Below are positions 34,685 to 46,400 of a DNA stretch of 64,000 nucleotides, one piece after another. The DNA is from Azadirachta indica (Eukaryota; Streptophyta; Magnoliopsida; Sapindales; Meliaceae). The notes beneath the pieces were generated by a model, which did not search any database, had not been told where the DNA came from, and worked only from the letters and a program-made list of their open reading frames with translations. Within the stretch, counting starts at the first letter, position 1. Each line of letters opens with the position of its first letter. The DNA lies in contig CM040443.1 in the NCBI GenBank assembly GCA_022749755.1, positions 18,645,228-18,709,227 of the forward strand, in the 5' to 3' direction. Position numbers and translations under genes: made by a program.

Positions 34685-35804
34685 ATCTATAAAATACTTT
34701 TTCAAAGTAAAAAAGAATTTAACAGTAATACTAAATGAGTAAACCTACATTCTTCAACTTTTGTTTTAAGTAATTAGTATTTAAAGTTAACTAAAATTAA
34801 TATATAAGATAATATGATAATGACCGGTTAACTTTTATGTCATTAAAATAAAATTTTGAAATATAAGTTCAAAGATAAAATTTTATTCACACCAAAAATA
34901 GACTAACAATATTTTAATTTGCTTGAAATATTTTTCTATATTAAACCTTTCATATTAAACTCGCTCACCCTTTTAACTTAAAATTTTCATATTCTAATAA
35001 ATTGTATTCGCTCGAGGCTCTTTAGAATGATGATTGATGGGCTGTTTATCTAATTGTTTCGAGGTCAACACACGTTTTGTTAGAGGACCTACAGGTAAGC
35101 CAAGTCAAGTCAAATTACTTAAGTTGTCTACCCTAGCGAACAGTAACTGGCTACTTCATTTTTCCTTTTTCACCTTCTTGTCCTCCCCACAAATTTATGA
35201 ATGGTTGATTAATATTTGGTACGCTTTCCCAACTACCAAAATTTATGAAAATGGTTGATTAACGATACACGTACATATATTCTCTAATTTTTTTTAATAA
35301 AAAATTGAAAATCATAAAAGAGTTAGAGATTTAATAAAAAAGTTAGAAGATAAAACCTTTAATTAATTTAATTTTGTTGTGAATTCTGCGCTTGTCAATA
35401 TTTACCCTTCATTGCGTCAGAAGACCATCATGTGTATGGGACAGGCCAGGTCAACTCTTAATTTCCTTTCCAAATTAAAGGTTGTTGTCTTGATTGATGA
35501 TGAACGTGTAAAAGTCTTCTGTCCTTTCTTTTCTTTCTATTGCTGCACAAAATTCTTATATTTACACATGAATATTCTTAAAAATAGGCTAAGATGCAAT
35601 AGATCTTAGGCTTTTTCTCTAATAAGTTGATTTTAAAAAAATAATGATTGTGACTAATGAATTTAACGAGTTCATATGAATAAATCAATAGAGCTGAATT
35701 GGTCTGCTTTGTAGATGAATAAAAGGGCCAACAACTACCATAGAAAGTTCAGCAGCACAATTTCATCCCAAAAAGAAGAAGAAGAAGAAGAAGAAGACGC
35801 AGCC
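34685..35804. other. Upstream region of the WAK gene
   Basis: The frames 35034-35258 and 35379-35609 have no family signature. The WAK 5' leader with a GAA run (35774-35796) begins near 35700. No other gene is supported. Confidence 0.4.
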
Positions 35805-38194
35805 ATGGGAAGTCGGGGAATGCTCTTGCAGCTCACAGTAATGGTGATGATATTAGCAGCTGCAACAAAACCATTTCCTATAGCCAAAACAGGCTGCAAA
35901 GACAAATGCGGAAATGTTAGCATTCCATTTCCGTTCGGCTTGACAGAAGAATGTTACTACGACTCACAATTCCTCATAACTTGCAACGACACAGACCCTA
36001 ACGATTCTCCGAAGGCATATTTGACCGCAAGTGAGATAAACGTAACGAAAATAACACTGGACGGCAAGCTGCATATCTTGCAATTCATAGCCAAACGTTG
36101 TTACAATAAATTCGGTGCGCTAGTTGATGAAAGTCAACCATCTCTTACCCTGTCCAAATTCATTATCTCCGACGTCGGCAACAAGTTCACGGCTGTCGGT
36201 TGTGATACGACGGCTTACATCCATGGAAACCAAGGTGAAAACGAATATAGGGTGGGATGCATGTCGATCTGCGGCGATATTGATTATGTAGCAAACTATT
36301 CATGCTCCGGAATAGGATGTTGCCAAACATCAATGGCAAGAGGAGTGAGTTCTGTGGATATTTCGGTGGGTAGCTTTGATAATCATACCAAAGTATGGGA
36401 GTCTAATCCTTGTAGCTATGCATTCATTGTTGAAGAGAATCAGTTCAATTTTTCTTCAAGCGATCTTCGAGAGCTGCAAAATGTAAGCAAACTTCCAACG
36501 ATCCTTGATTGGTCAATAGGGTCTGAATCTTGTGAAGTTGTAGAAGAGAGAATGATGCGTAATGCATGTCAGGGAAATAGCACTTGTGTTAATCCTGAAA
36601 ATGGATCCGGATATCGATGCAAGTGCAAAGATGGTTACGATGGAAATCCTTACCTCCCAAACGGTTGCCAAGGTACTTTTTTTTTTTTTTTTTTTTCCAA
36701 ATTTTTAATTTTTAAAAGGATTTTCTATTGATGCTTGGTTTTTGATGCAGATATAGATGAATGTAAAGGGGTAAATAATTGCTCAAGAATCTGTGTTAAC
36801 ACTGAAGGGAGTTATACATGTTTATGTCCCAAGGGGTACCATGGAAATGGAAGAAAAGATGGAACAGGTTGTGCTGCTGGTCGATCACTAGTGATTCAGG
36901 TCACTGTTGGTAAGTATATATTTAAAAACATGATTCAGCGATGGAGAGGGTTATTTTGCATTAATTAGTGATGTTTTTTGTGGTTTTTAGGTATCAGTGC
37001 GGGCCTGACGGGACTGCTCATATTTAGCACCTGGTTGTATTGGGGATTCAGAAAATGGAAGCTGATGAAACTGAAAGAGAAATTTTTTCGCCAAAACGGA
37101 GGCTTCATGTTACAGCAACAACTATCAAGACGGCAAGGATCCACCACAGAAACAGCTAAAATCTTCACAGCTGAGGAGCTTGAGAAAGCCACTGACAAAT
37201 ATGATGTAAGCAGAATTCTTGGCCATGGAGGTTACGGTACAGTCTACAAAGGAATTTTATCAAATGGGAAAATTGTTGCAATCAAGAAGTCTAAAGTTGT
37301 GGATCAAAGCCAAATCGAGCAATTCATTAATGAAGTTCTCGTGCTTTCTCAAATCAACCATAGAAATGTAGTGAAGCTTTTAGGTTGTTGCCTGGAAACA
37401 GAGGTGCCATTGCTGGTATATGAATTTGTCACCAATGGCACTCTTTTTGAGCACATACACAATAAAACCAAAGCATCTGCAATTTCCTGGGAAACCCGTT
37501 TGAGGATTGCTTCAGAAACTGCTGGAGTTTTGTCATATTTGCACTCTTCAGCTTCTATACCAATCATTCACAGAGATATCAAGTCAACAAATATTCTCTT
37601 AGACGATAGTTACACTGCAAAAGTGTCAGATTTCGGTGCTTCCAGGCTGGTTCCAATTGATCAAGAAGGATTATCTACAATGGTGCAGGGGACACTGGGG
37701 TATTTGGATCCTGAATACTTGCACACAAGTCAATTAACTGAGAAAAGCGATGTTTATAGTTTTGGAGTTGTTCTAATTGAATTACTCACGTGCAAGAAGG
37801 CAATTGCATTTGACAGGCCTGAGGAGGAAAGAATCTAGCAATGTATTTTGTTTCTACACTGAAAGCAGACCGGTTGGTTGAAATTATTGACGATTGCATA
37901 GTGAATGAGGCAAATCCGGAGCAACTTAGAGAAATTGCTAACCTCGCAAGGCGATGCGTGAGAGTGAAAGGAGACGAAAGACCAACGATGAAAGAAGTAG
38001 CCATGGAACTAGAGGGACTGAGAATAATGGTAAAACATCCTTGGGTTAACGATGAGTCAAATTTGGAAGAAACAGAGCATTTGCTTGGTAAATCGTCGAA
38101 CACTTTTGCTTATGGCGGTGGTTCTAGTACTATGTGTGCTGCATATGATAGCATGAGAAACCATGTAATTGTATCAGTGCATGATGGAAGATAA
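35805..38194 (+). CDS. Wall-associated receptor kinase, interrupted by a one-base frameshift
   Basis: WAK family receptor kinase at the plasma membrane; the family binds pectin or related wall ligands. Exons are 35805-36672, 36751-36909 and 36991-38194, with GT-AG borders and introns of 78 and 81 bases. Parts in order: signal peptide (residues about 1-27), GUB_WAK domain from Cys31 ([11 protein letters not shown]), EGF-like repeat (about 255-289), calcium-binding EGF (DIDEC, 290-330), membrane helix (about 344-362), and kinase with loop [11 protein letters not shown] (about 420), Lys441, HRDIKSTN (Asp538) and DFG (Asp556). After 'RPEEER' the frame reaches TAG at 37836. Removing one missing base near 37830-37835 restores '[10 protein letters not shown]...[13 protein letters not shown]' in the next frame, up to 38194. 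As read, the product stops at residue 624 and lacks the last kinase helices. Start at 35805, not 35715, because the signal peptide begins there. Confidence 0.85.
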
Positions 38195-38538
38195 TTTCTT
38201 GGTGTGTGTTATTACACTTTTATTTTAACTTTTATTATTATTATTATTATTTTTTATCTTACGCAAGAAAAGATAAAAAGAAGAAACTTGCGAGTTTTAT
38301 GGCTGTGTGTCTGTTAGGGTCCGCTACCGCTTTCTTTATTACTATCAGATCTGCAGCAAGCAAATTATTTGCTTGTAAATTCTTGCAGACGACATTAAGT
38401 CCTTTAGCAAAAGACATTATTAATGCTATCTTCCAGACCCCAGGAGTTTTGTAATTGTAATATTGCTGCTGTGGAAACAATTTTAAACATCAAGTCTCAG
38501 AAAGCAAGTATTCTGTCTCTTCCGCATTCGATTAAGCT
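38195..38538. other. Spacer between two WAK genes facing tail to tail
   Basis: Holds the 3' flanks of both WAK copies. The open frames on either strand here (38206-38454, 38259-38480) are not supported by any domain. Confidence 0.4.
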
Positions 38539-39520
38539 TTATTCGATCCACGAATGTTTATGCTTCATTGTGATGAATCCTTCTAATTCCATCGCTACTT
38601 CCTTCATTGTTGGTGTCTCCTCGCCTCTCACTTTTAAGCAACTCGCTGCTAGCTCAGCCGCTTCCTTGAGCTGCTCCTTATTGTCATCGTTTACAATATG
38701 ATTCTCAAAAATTACGAATAGGCAATCCTCTTTCAATGAAGAAAGAAAGTACTTAACCAAACTTCTCTCTTCCTTAGGTTTGTTGATTAGTAGTGCCTTT
38801 TTTCTGGTCAGCAACTCGGCAAGAACAACTCCGAACTATAGACACCACTTTTTTCAGTCAATTGGCTAGTGTGCAAGTACTTAGGGTCTAGATACCCTAC
38901 GGCACCTTGCACCATTGTGGATATCTGAGTTTCGTCAATTGAAACTAACTTTGAAGTTCCAAAATCAGATACTTTTGTCAATGAAAGGATTTCAGCAATT
39001 TCTGCAGCTATCCTCAACCTAATTTCCCAAGAAATGATAGGTGCTTTATCTTTGTTATGGATGTACTCATAAAGGGTATCATTGTTGACAAATTCGTAAA
39101 CTAGTAATGGAACTTTTATCTCTAAACAACAACCTAATAACCTAACAATATTTTTATGGTTGATTTGCGAAAACACTACTACCTCATTGATGAATTGTTT
39201 AATTTGACTTTGATCAACCATTTTAAATTTTTTTATGGCAACTTCACTATTGTTTACTGAAAATCCTTTATATACAGTGCCATACCCACCTCGACCAATG
39301 ATTCTATCCTCAGTATAATTTTTAGTCGCCTTCTCGAGTTCTACTGTGAATATCTTTACTGTATCAGAAGATCTACTTTGTTTAGAGAGTTGCTTTTGTA
39401 AAAGAAATCCGCCATTCTGCTGGAAGAACTTTTCTTTAAGCTTCATGAGCTTTCTTTTCTTTAACACCAAGTGGAGCCAAAAGCTACTCAGAAGTAGAAT
39501 CATAAAGCTTATGCCAGCAC
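38539..39520 (-). pseudogene. WAK kinase-exon pseudogene lacking the catalytic loop
   Basis: On the minus strand, a kinase exon closely related to exon 3 of the WAK at 35805 starts after an acceptor CAG at 39521-39523. It retains the membrane helix, [10 protein letters not shown], the loop [17 protein letters not shown] and DFG. Compared with its neighbour it lacks about 26 residues in frame, from the helix before the catalytic loop through [11 protein letters not shown], so the catalytic Asp is gone (deletion near 38978-38982). A one-base loss near 38834-38837 then shifts 'VYSFGVV' into 'VYSSELF' and a stop. The remaining C-terminus ([21 protein letters not shown]) reads in the next frame to 38539. 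The extracellular exons are not found upstream to 41.3 kb. It is a dead copy. Confidence 0.88.
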
Positions 39521-39546
39521 CTGTATGTTTAGAAGTTTAAATTTAT

Positions 39547-39578
<32 letters not shown>

Positions 39579-40250
39579 TATATACCATATCGTATATGGA
39601 GATCATAACAAAATGAAATAATGAAAGAGAAGTCGAAAAAGATTATATATAATGTTTTACTTCTACATATAGATCCACTAAATTATTTATGATCATGGTT
39701 CATATTAATTTGCTACGTAAATCTATGTCTTAATTGAAATTTTGGACAGAAATTATATTCTAAATTAAACTTATGAAAAAATCTTAGTTAAAATTGTCGT
39801 ACTATATATATGTTATCCATACACCCATCCACTAAATCAATAACCATATATACATTTAATTCAAACTGAGTCAATCATAATAATGATTATGATAAAAATT
39901 TCAAACACGTGACATAATCTAATTGAATTGTCCCATTTAAACCTTTCATATATTTTTATTGTCACAAAACAAATTCAGTAATCATTCAATAAACCTTTCA
40001 TACCTATTCTTTTGTCTCAGAAATTAGTAATTATGCTGCTAATTTGAATAAATATGGTGTGGACGTGGCTTGATATTATTAGATGTATTTAAGACTTTGT
40101 CTAGGTACAAAAGACAGCAGAATGTCTGAAACCCTATTGTGTGGCCTAATATCGTTAACACTGTCATCATTAACTATAGCTAACCACTACCAATCGCCAT
40201 TGATTATTGTCAAATATTCTTCATTTAGGTGATCGTCAATATCATCAACA
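39521..40250. other. Intergenic DNA with (TA)n repeat
   Basis: A (TA)n microsatellite interrupted by TGTA lies at about 39546-39584. WAK extracellular exons would be expected here on the minus strand if the pseudogene were complete, but I see no GUB_WAK or EGF pattern. Confidence 0.4.
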
Positions 40251-40257
40251 TCTTTAA

Positions 40258-40490
40258 TGGTATTATCATCGTAACTGTTTGAACAATTGTTGATCATAAA
40301 TATAAAATTAAAGTTTTGACACATAAAAATTTAAAATCATATCTATAGTAAATTATTGTTTAAATAACAATAGTGATGATAACGTTGAGTAAAAAGCTCA
40401 ACAAAGATTTTAATTATGTTTTTGAGTGTCAAAATTTTAATTTTAGATTTATGAGAAATGATTGTTTAAATATCAATGATGATGGTACTA
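40258..40490. repeat. Inverted repeat with about 70-bp arms
   Basis: The arm around 40258-40330 (with 'aattaaagttttgacac') pairs with the arm around 40425-40490 (with 'gtgtcaaaattttaatt'). The arms are imperfect and the central loop is about 95 bases. It is probably part of a larger degraded MITE: 'accactaccaatcgcc' near 40186 and 'ggttggcgat' near 40578 may be remnants of its ends, but they do not pair well. Confidence 0.5.
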
Positions 40491-41308
40491 TTGTGTAACA
40501 TATTTAACAAGAATTTCAATTATATTTAGGATGACCTAAACAGAGGACGTTCGACAAAGATAAATTATGGTTAGTAGTGGTTGGCGATAATCAACAGTGG
40601 CGGTCCATTTAGTTGTAAGTTGTCCAATAAAAAGACGATATATGTCACAATGACAAGTATATACATTAGAACCATGTCAAATTACGGTTTTTGTTAATAG
40701 AGATAATGTCACGAGTTTTTGAGTACTTGGTAAATAATAGAAAACTAATAAAGTATTAGACTAAACAATAGCGATATTGGATATTCTGCCAACAAGAAAT
40801 TAATAGATATAATGAAAAAATTTTACTAGAAAAGATTTTACTTGAATCACTATGGCTCAACCACTCCTAATATATCTTACATTAATTACTTGAAAATCCA
40901 AGAGATCCTAATAACATCAAAACATCCTTTCTTATTTTTTTTTTTAGTAGCAAATCCCATCAATTGCAAAGTTCACATAAAAAAAATAAAAAAAGAAATA
41001 TAAGTGTAGAATTTGTGGCCTATATTTAGTAATCGATACAATATATTAGGGTATGCTAATGCAATCGAGGGTCAAACTCTCCGAAGAACTCGTTAGGGGT
41101 ACAAGGGGGTGAAACGTCCCTTGCTGGAAGTTAGGGGTCAACGTCCCCACTTTTTTACGGTATTGTATATGTGTATATATATAAGCATATTGTATGGATT
41201 TTACTGTATGAGTTTGATCCAACCCGATTCTATTTTTAAACCTGACCCAAACGCGGAGTATATATTTGAGGTTTAGGGCAAATTATGTACGGTACTTCTT
41301 CTTCATCT
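40491..41308. other. Intergenic DNA up to the assembly gap
   Basis: AT-rich to about 41040. From 41050 to the gap the base composition changes to GC-richer text ('gaaacgtcccttgctgg', 'caacgtcccca') and continues on the far side of the gap to about 41610. It could be an LTR or other retroelement end, but no LTR pair or coding frame is visible. Confidence 0.35.
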
Positions 41309-41408
41309 NNNNNNNNNNNNNNNNNNNNNNNNNNNNNNNNNNNNNNNNNNNNNNNNNNNNNNNNNNNNNNNNNNNNNNNNNNNNNNNNNNNNNNNNNNNN
41401 NNNNNNNN
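41309..41408. other. Assembly gap (100 N)
   Basis: Exactly 100 N, the common placeholder for a gap of unknown size. Anything spanning it, including the frame that runs through it at 41285-41494, is not interpretable. Confidence 0.99.
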
Positions 41409-42978
41409 CAGTCACGTTTTCTCTTTCTAAAACCCAAAAAAAAAAAAAAAAAAAAAAGGTTAAAAAGAAAAGAAAAAGAATTTCCTCTCTCTAAATCTGC
41501 TATGGAACGAAGTCTGCGAGAATAAGGAAAATATATCGCGAATGAAAATCGAATACGTGTGATTCAGTTGCTTTTTCGGGAGGACTGAGTTAACCCGGTT
41601 TGGGCACCCATCCTAGTTATATATATTGAAAATATTCTTAATTTTGGGTTAATTAACCTGAACTATTGATCACATCAGCTTTCACATCTTATTATCGAAT
41701 ATTTGAATCCCAAGAAAGGAAAAAAAAAAAGGTTTAAAGTTATTATGGAATATTAAGGATATGAATCGAATTTGCTCAGACTCAGTTGTCTAGTAACGTG
41801 ATCGAGTTGGCTCAATTGAACTCGGAGGAGTTAATAATATTTATAGGGAAGGAGTGCAACTTAAAATCGGATGTAATCAGTGAGGGAGGAACATAAAAAG
41901 CAGAAGTTGGATTAGCATTCTACTTAAAATAGTTAGCGTGTACCTTTCAGTTTTGTCCGTTTACGATAGGATAATAACATTAGGATCCATTTTTTTTTGT
42001 TATTTACTAAAAGAAGGATATAATTTTTCTATTTTTATTAAATATGTTACTATAATATTTTAAAATTAATCAATTTATTTCAATAAATAAAATTAAAATA
42101 CAAAAGTGTGCGATTTTAAATTTTATTTAAAAAAAAAAAACAATATATTATACAGGTATGCATTTACGTCCGGAGACTATATTGATACTCTTTTTTAATA
42201 TAATTCTCCTTTCTCATATCGACTCCATCTCTTAAGCATCTCTAATTTTTTTTTAAAAAAATAATAAAATGAGTATTACAGTACTCGTATTTATAGAGAA
42301 TTTTATGATTCTTAATTTTGACCTTCACAATATAAACGATATATAAATAACATGGAGAGTATAATAGATCACAGATTATATCCTTACTTAAAAAAATATA
42401 AAAAATTATAGACCCAAGTGTTATTATTCCATTAAAAAACTAGATGATTTGAATTATGTGATTCACAATTGGGTATTACGTACAATCTCATTGTTTTCCA
42501 ACAATTTTTTGTGCTCTTTTTCCCAAAGAAGACGAAAGAAATTCTCTTTGTTGTTTTCAAAGAAATTTATACTACTTTATTGTGACTAATGTTTAAGGCC
42601 CAATGTGCATTTATGCGAGTTGTATTAGAACAGAATAATATATATGGTTGAATTTTTAATCTATAAACAGTCAACATTGTGCTTCTGGAATCGAATTTCA
42701 GATATGTTTTTGTAGTGCCACCAAGAATCATATTACCTTTTACAACTTTCGGTCGGCAATAAATTAAATTAAATTAAATTAATTGCACTAAATATATATT
42801 ATCATACAAGTATATGAGAAGATTATTTGATAAATAAGTTAATTAAGATAGATAGGATTATCTTACATATGCATGTGTCATACGGCCTTAACTATTTCGT
42901 GTACTTTCAACTCTTTAATGATAATCATTAACTTACAAAAAAAATTTATTAAACACTGTCATATAAGTATACTTGAAT
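41409..42978. other. Intergenic DNA after the gap
   Basis: GC-richer, retroelement-like text to about 41610, then AT-rich. No gene is supported. Confidence 0.4.
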
Positions 42979-43497
42979 AAGGAGTGATAAATTTTTGTAT
43001 CAACCGTCAATTCGACATAGATACGTTTCAAAATTAGCAGGTTTGAGTTAATTTAAAATAACACGATTAATAAGTGAGTTATAATGATGTTACACAATTA
43101 ATAATGAATTGTATTGGGGTTAAGAAGTCTTAATATGTGAACTTGTTTATAACATGATTAATTATTTAAATAATCATTTTATTTTAACTTATTTATAATT
43201 TACTATATATATTTTTATATTTTTTACACTTTTAAAAATATATAATACTATTTAAAATAAAATGTCTTAATAGTTGATTACATAATATCATAAATATTTT
43301 AAAATATATATTAAATATCTTAAAAAAAAGTGTTAAACAAGTGATACGATTATTAAATAGATAATGCAATTATTAAATGGACTTAGTTAAGATTTTAATT
43401 TTTGATATGATAATTAAGTGAATTGAATAATTTAAAATATATTATATTTTTAATTGACACAAATGAATAAAGTATGTTAACCTAAATTGTCACCCTT
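42979..43497. mobile_element. Possible hAT-like MITE, 519 bp
   Basis: The left end AAGGAGTGATAAATTT and the right end, read on the other strand, AAGGGTGACAATTT form a plausible imperfect terminal repeat. The interior contains 'cacgattaataagtgagtta', a word group common in plant MITEs of this type. No clean target duplication is seen and there is no coding frame. Confidence 0.35.
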
Positions 43498-44619
43498 AAT
43501 TGAAATTTTAAATTTTTTATACCCCTCAAAGTTTTACAAATTGAACCTTATCAAACCCTTTTAGGATATAGTAGTAATCAAACCTAATAAAAATCTTGGG
43601 AAAGAAAACAAAATATATATAATAAATAAATAAAAGAGACTATTAAATATGTATATATTACGAAGTAGTTGTATATATACAAAAGATTAGGCAAATAAAG
43701 AGGTGACAGAAGACGAATGTCCACTGCATGCATGAACTTCCATTATGAGTAACAGCAGTAAGAAAAAGGCAAAGAATTATTCAAATTGAAGATAAGTAGG
43801 TCCAGAATTCCACCAAAAACAGCAACATACACAATGATACCACATGTCAAATCGATCTATTTAAAAAATATCAATAAGAAAGACAAAATTAATAATAGTT
43901 AATTAAGAATACATTTAGAATAATTAATATTCAAAATGGGTATGATTTGAAAGGAGAGAAGAACAATGTTAAGATTAGAGGAGTAGGTATACTTACAACA
44001 ACAAATTATTGTAAAAAGTCTGATGAATTAATTGAATTGTAGATCAAACTTTTAATAGAAGTAGCCGACAACCGGCATCCAAATTTTTTTCATGAGATGA
44101 GATGTTAACATTACTATGTACACATGCCATCCAAATTTTGCATAATTTTTTGCTTTTTTGCGTCGGCAATAAAGGTGTCAAAGGAGTTCGATTATTTGAA
44201 CGTGCTATAAATTTAATTTGTTTTTTTTATAAGGTTAAATTGGCCCGAATTGTAATATCTAAAGTTTGACGAATAGATTCTATTAGATTTATTAATTGAA
44301 AAATGTAATATTTCTTATAATAATTTTATTTTAAAAATGTTTGTAAATATTGATATATTTGTTAGAGGTTATTATATGGTTCGCCTTGATATTGTCGGTT
44401 GCAATACAACCTAGATTTTTGGATTCAAGAGAGACCAAAACTAATATTCTACTTATTTTATTAGAGAGAAGAAAAACCAATCAATTATGTAAATACAAGA
44501 CCTGAAGAAAGAGGGTTGAGATATATATTATTCAACCATTAATTTAGTCGAGTGGCTTGGTCTTTGTTGTTTAAGACAAAATTTAATTGGTAGACTGCTT
44601 TTAAGTAATGCAAAAATTG

Positions 44620-44650
<31 letters not shown>

Positions 44651-45290
44651 AAATCTAGAGAGTGTGGGAATTTAAATAAAGCTTATCACAGTACACTATA
44701 AGAATTTACTCTTATATAAAATCGAAGGGAATTTTGTCTTCGTGAAGAGGAGAAGAAAATTTATTTATAAAAGGTGAGAAAATATAACATTTTGTAAAAT
44801 CGAAGGTGTCATCTAGCACCCAAACTATGCCTTGGGTAGCACAAAAATTGTTTAGTCTAATTAAGCAATTTAGAGATACAAGATCAATTTTAAGTTTGTG
44901 TTTTCTTTTAGTGGAAATACATCTATTAATATTATACTAGAGTTTTACCGAAAATTTAAATACACATTGTTATATTTCATTCGAAGTTCTACGCACGATA
45001 TGCATGAATTAAACCCCACATGCAATAGAAGAATACCCCACAAATTATGGAAAGAACCCTGTCCTTCGTAGTGTTTGAACATTATGGGTGTGTGTTCATT
45101 TGCAACCTAGGCTAAGGCTTGGGTGGTAATTTTAAGCTTGTGTTTAAATTAATTAAAACATTTATTTTAATATATGCGGGTCTAAATTGTCGCATTTTTA
45201 AATGATTAAAGTCGAAATTAATAATCATTTTCTAAGATGAAATAAAATTAAATATGATTACTTTAATTGAAATCTTAAACGTCAATTTAC
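43498..45290. other. AT-rich intergenic DNA, no gene seen
   Basis: Contains a poly(T) run at 44621-44646 and scattered AT-rich low complexity. No coding frame or RNA gene is supported. Confidence 0.4.
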
Positions 45291-45420
45291 TTGCCTCCTT
45301 AGCGGTCGCAAACTTAATGTTTGTTTGCTAAGGACGCGAGTTCGATGATTGACACAGAGAAACAAGAACATGAAATAGGAGCATATGAGGTATTCAAAAA
45401 TACCTCTTCTTTTTTATTAT
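45291..45420 (+). mobile_element. SINE-like element S1 (diverged)
   Basis: A B-box-like GCGAGTTCGATGATT (45337) and the family 3' end (GAGGTATTCAAAAATACCTC hairpin followed by a T run, 45388-45416) are present. The head ('ccttagcggtcgcaaac') differs from the other copies, so it may belong to a subfamily or be a chimera. Confidence 0.5.
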
Positions 45421-45575
45421 TATAAATATTTTGAATTGAATTGGTAACATAATAATAATAGTAACTTGTTTAATCCGGTTAATAATTATGTTTAGTGGAT
45501 TAACTCAATATCTTTGTTCCTACCGAAGGTTCGGGAAAAAGATTATAACTAGAATTCATGATAAGACTCCACACC

Positions 45576-45762
45576 AGCTCTGATGATGTGCTTGGTGGTA
45601 TGGCGTTTTGTTGACAACCATATCACCAATCATGGGTTCGAGTACTGCTGGTACCAGACAAACCGTCGTATGTGTGTGTGTGTATGTATATGTATGTATG
45701 TATTGCAGTCAGCCAATCAGCTCCCACCATAAAGGTATTCTAAAATACCTCCTTTTTTTTAT
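45576..45762 (+). mobile_element. SINE-like element S2
   Basis: A-box-like 'gcttggtggtatggcg' (45590), B-box-like GGGTTCGAGTACTGCTGGTACCAG (45634-45657, given as the run around GGTTCGAG), a (TG)n/(TATG)n stretch in the body, and the 3' hairpin AGGTATTCTAAAATACCT with a T tail (45733-45760). Confidence 0.7.
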
Positions 45763-45817
45763 TAAGGAAAGATTACTAGATTGTTTCATATATATGATGA
45801 ATGAAACAAGTTGACAC

Positions 45818-45971
45818 CTAGTCCCGTTACGTTATTGGTGGTATGAATGAAACAAGTAGATACCAAGTGCTGCCTTCGAGCAGCTAACGAGGACTGGTGC
45901 TTAGCAATCAAACGCGCTCTGAGCTTTCTTTCTTTAAAATTAAAGAGGTATTCTAAAATACCTTTTTCTTC
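45818..45971 (+). mobile_element. SINE-like element S3
   Basis: 'gttattggtggtatga' head, CTGCCTTCGAGCAGC B-box region (45870), and the GAGGTATTCTAAAATACC hairpin with T-rich end (45945-45967). 'gaatgaaacaagt' occurs both just before it (45799) and inside its head (45846), a possible trace of insertion or local duplication. The short frames on both strands here are shadows of the element. Confidence 0.65.
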
Positions 45972-46001
45972 AAGCTTCTTCAAGATTAAGGTATCATCCA
46001 T

Positions 46002-46400
46002 GACATTTCCAACATGCTTGCTAAGTTTACGAAATAGGTGATTGATTGATTACCTTTAACCTCCAACTCTATCTTCCCATGAAGCCTGCAGTAGGGTAAG
46101 TCGTTGCATCAGGAGCTAGCAAAGACTAAAAGTTAGCAAGTTTTGGATCATTCTTTCAGTTTTTACCTCAGCAAGTTGACAGGATTTAAGTACTGGTTTG
46201 TTCTTGCCTTCAGGATCATTGAGTTTTTACCTCATCAACTTCTCAACATCTTAATTACTCGCTGGGGATGTAAGTAACATTAACAAAGCTGCGTTACAAC
46301 ATTATATTGTTGTTATTAACTGTTTGACAGATTCAATGTGCAAAATTAATTCGACAGAAAATGTACTAATTACCTCTACAAGGAATATCAGAAATTGGGG
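46002..46400. other. Region 3' of the NB-LRR gene
   Basis: Probable 3' flank or UTR of the minus-strand receptor gene, with no coding frame of its own. Confidence 0.4.

Noticed and set aside
38206..38701. Open frames on both strands between the two WAK copies
   Set aside because: They are spacer DNA or the antisense of the WAK pseudogene C-terminus.
41285..41494. Open frame running through the N gap
   Set aside because: About half of its codons are N, so it has no meaning.
45608..46041. Three short frames near 45.6-46.0 kb
   Set aside because: They fall on SINE-like elements S2 and S3, including TG repeats and hairpin ends, and are not genes.
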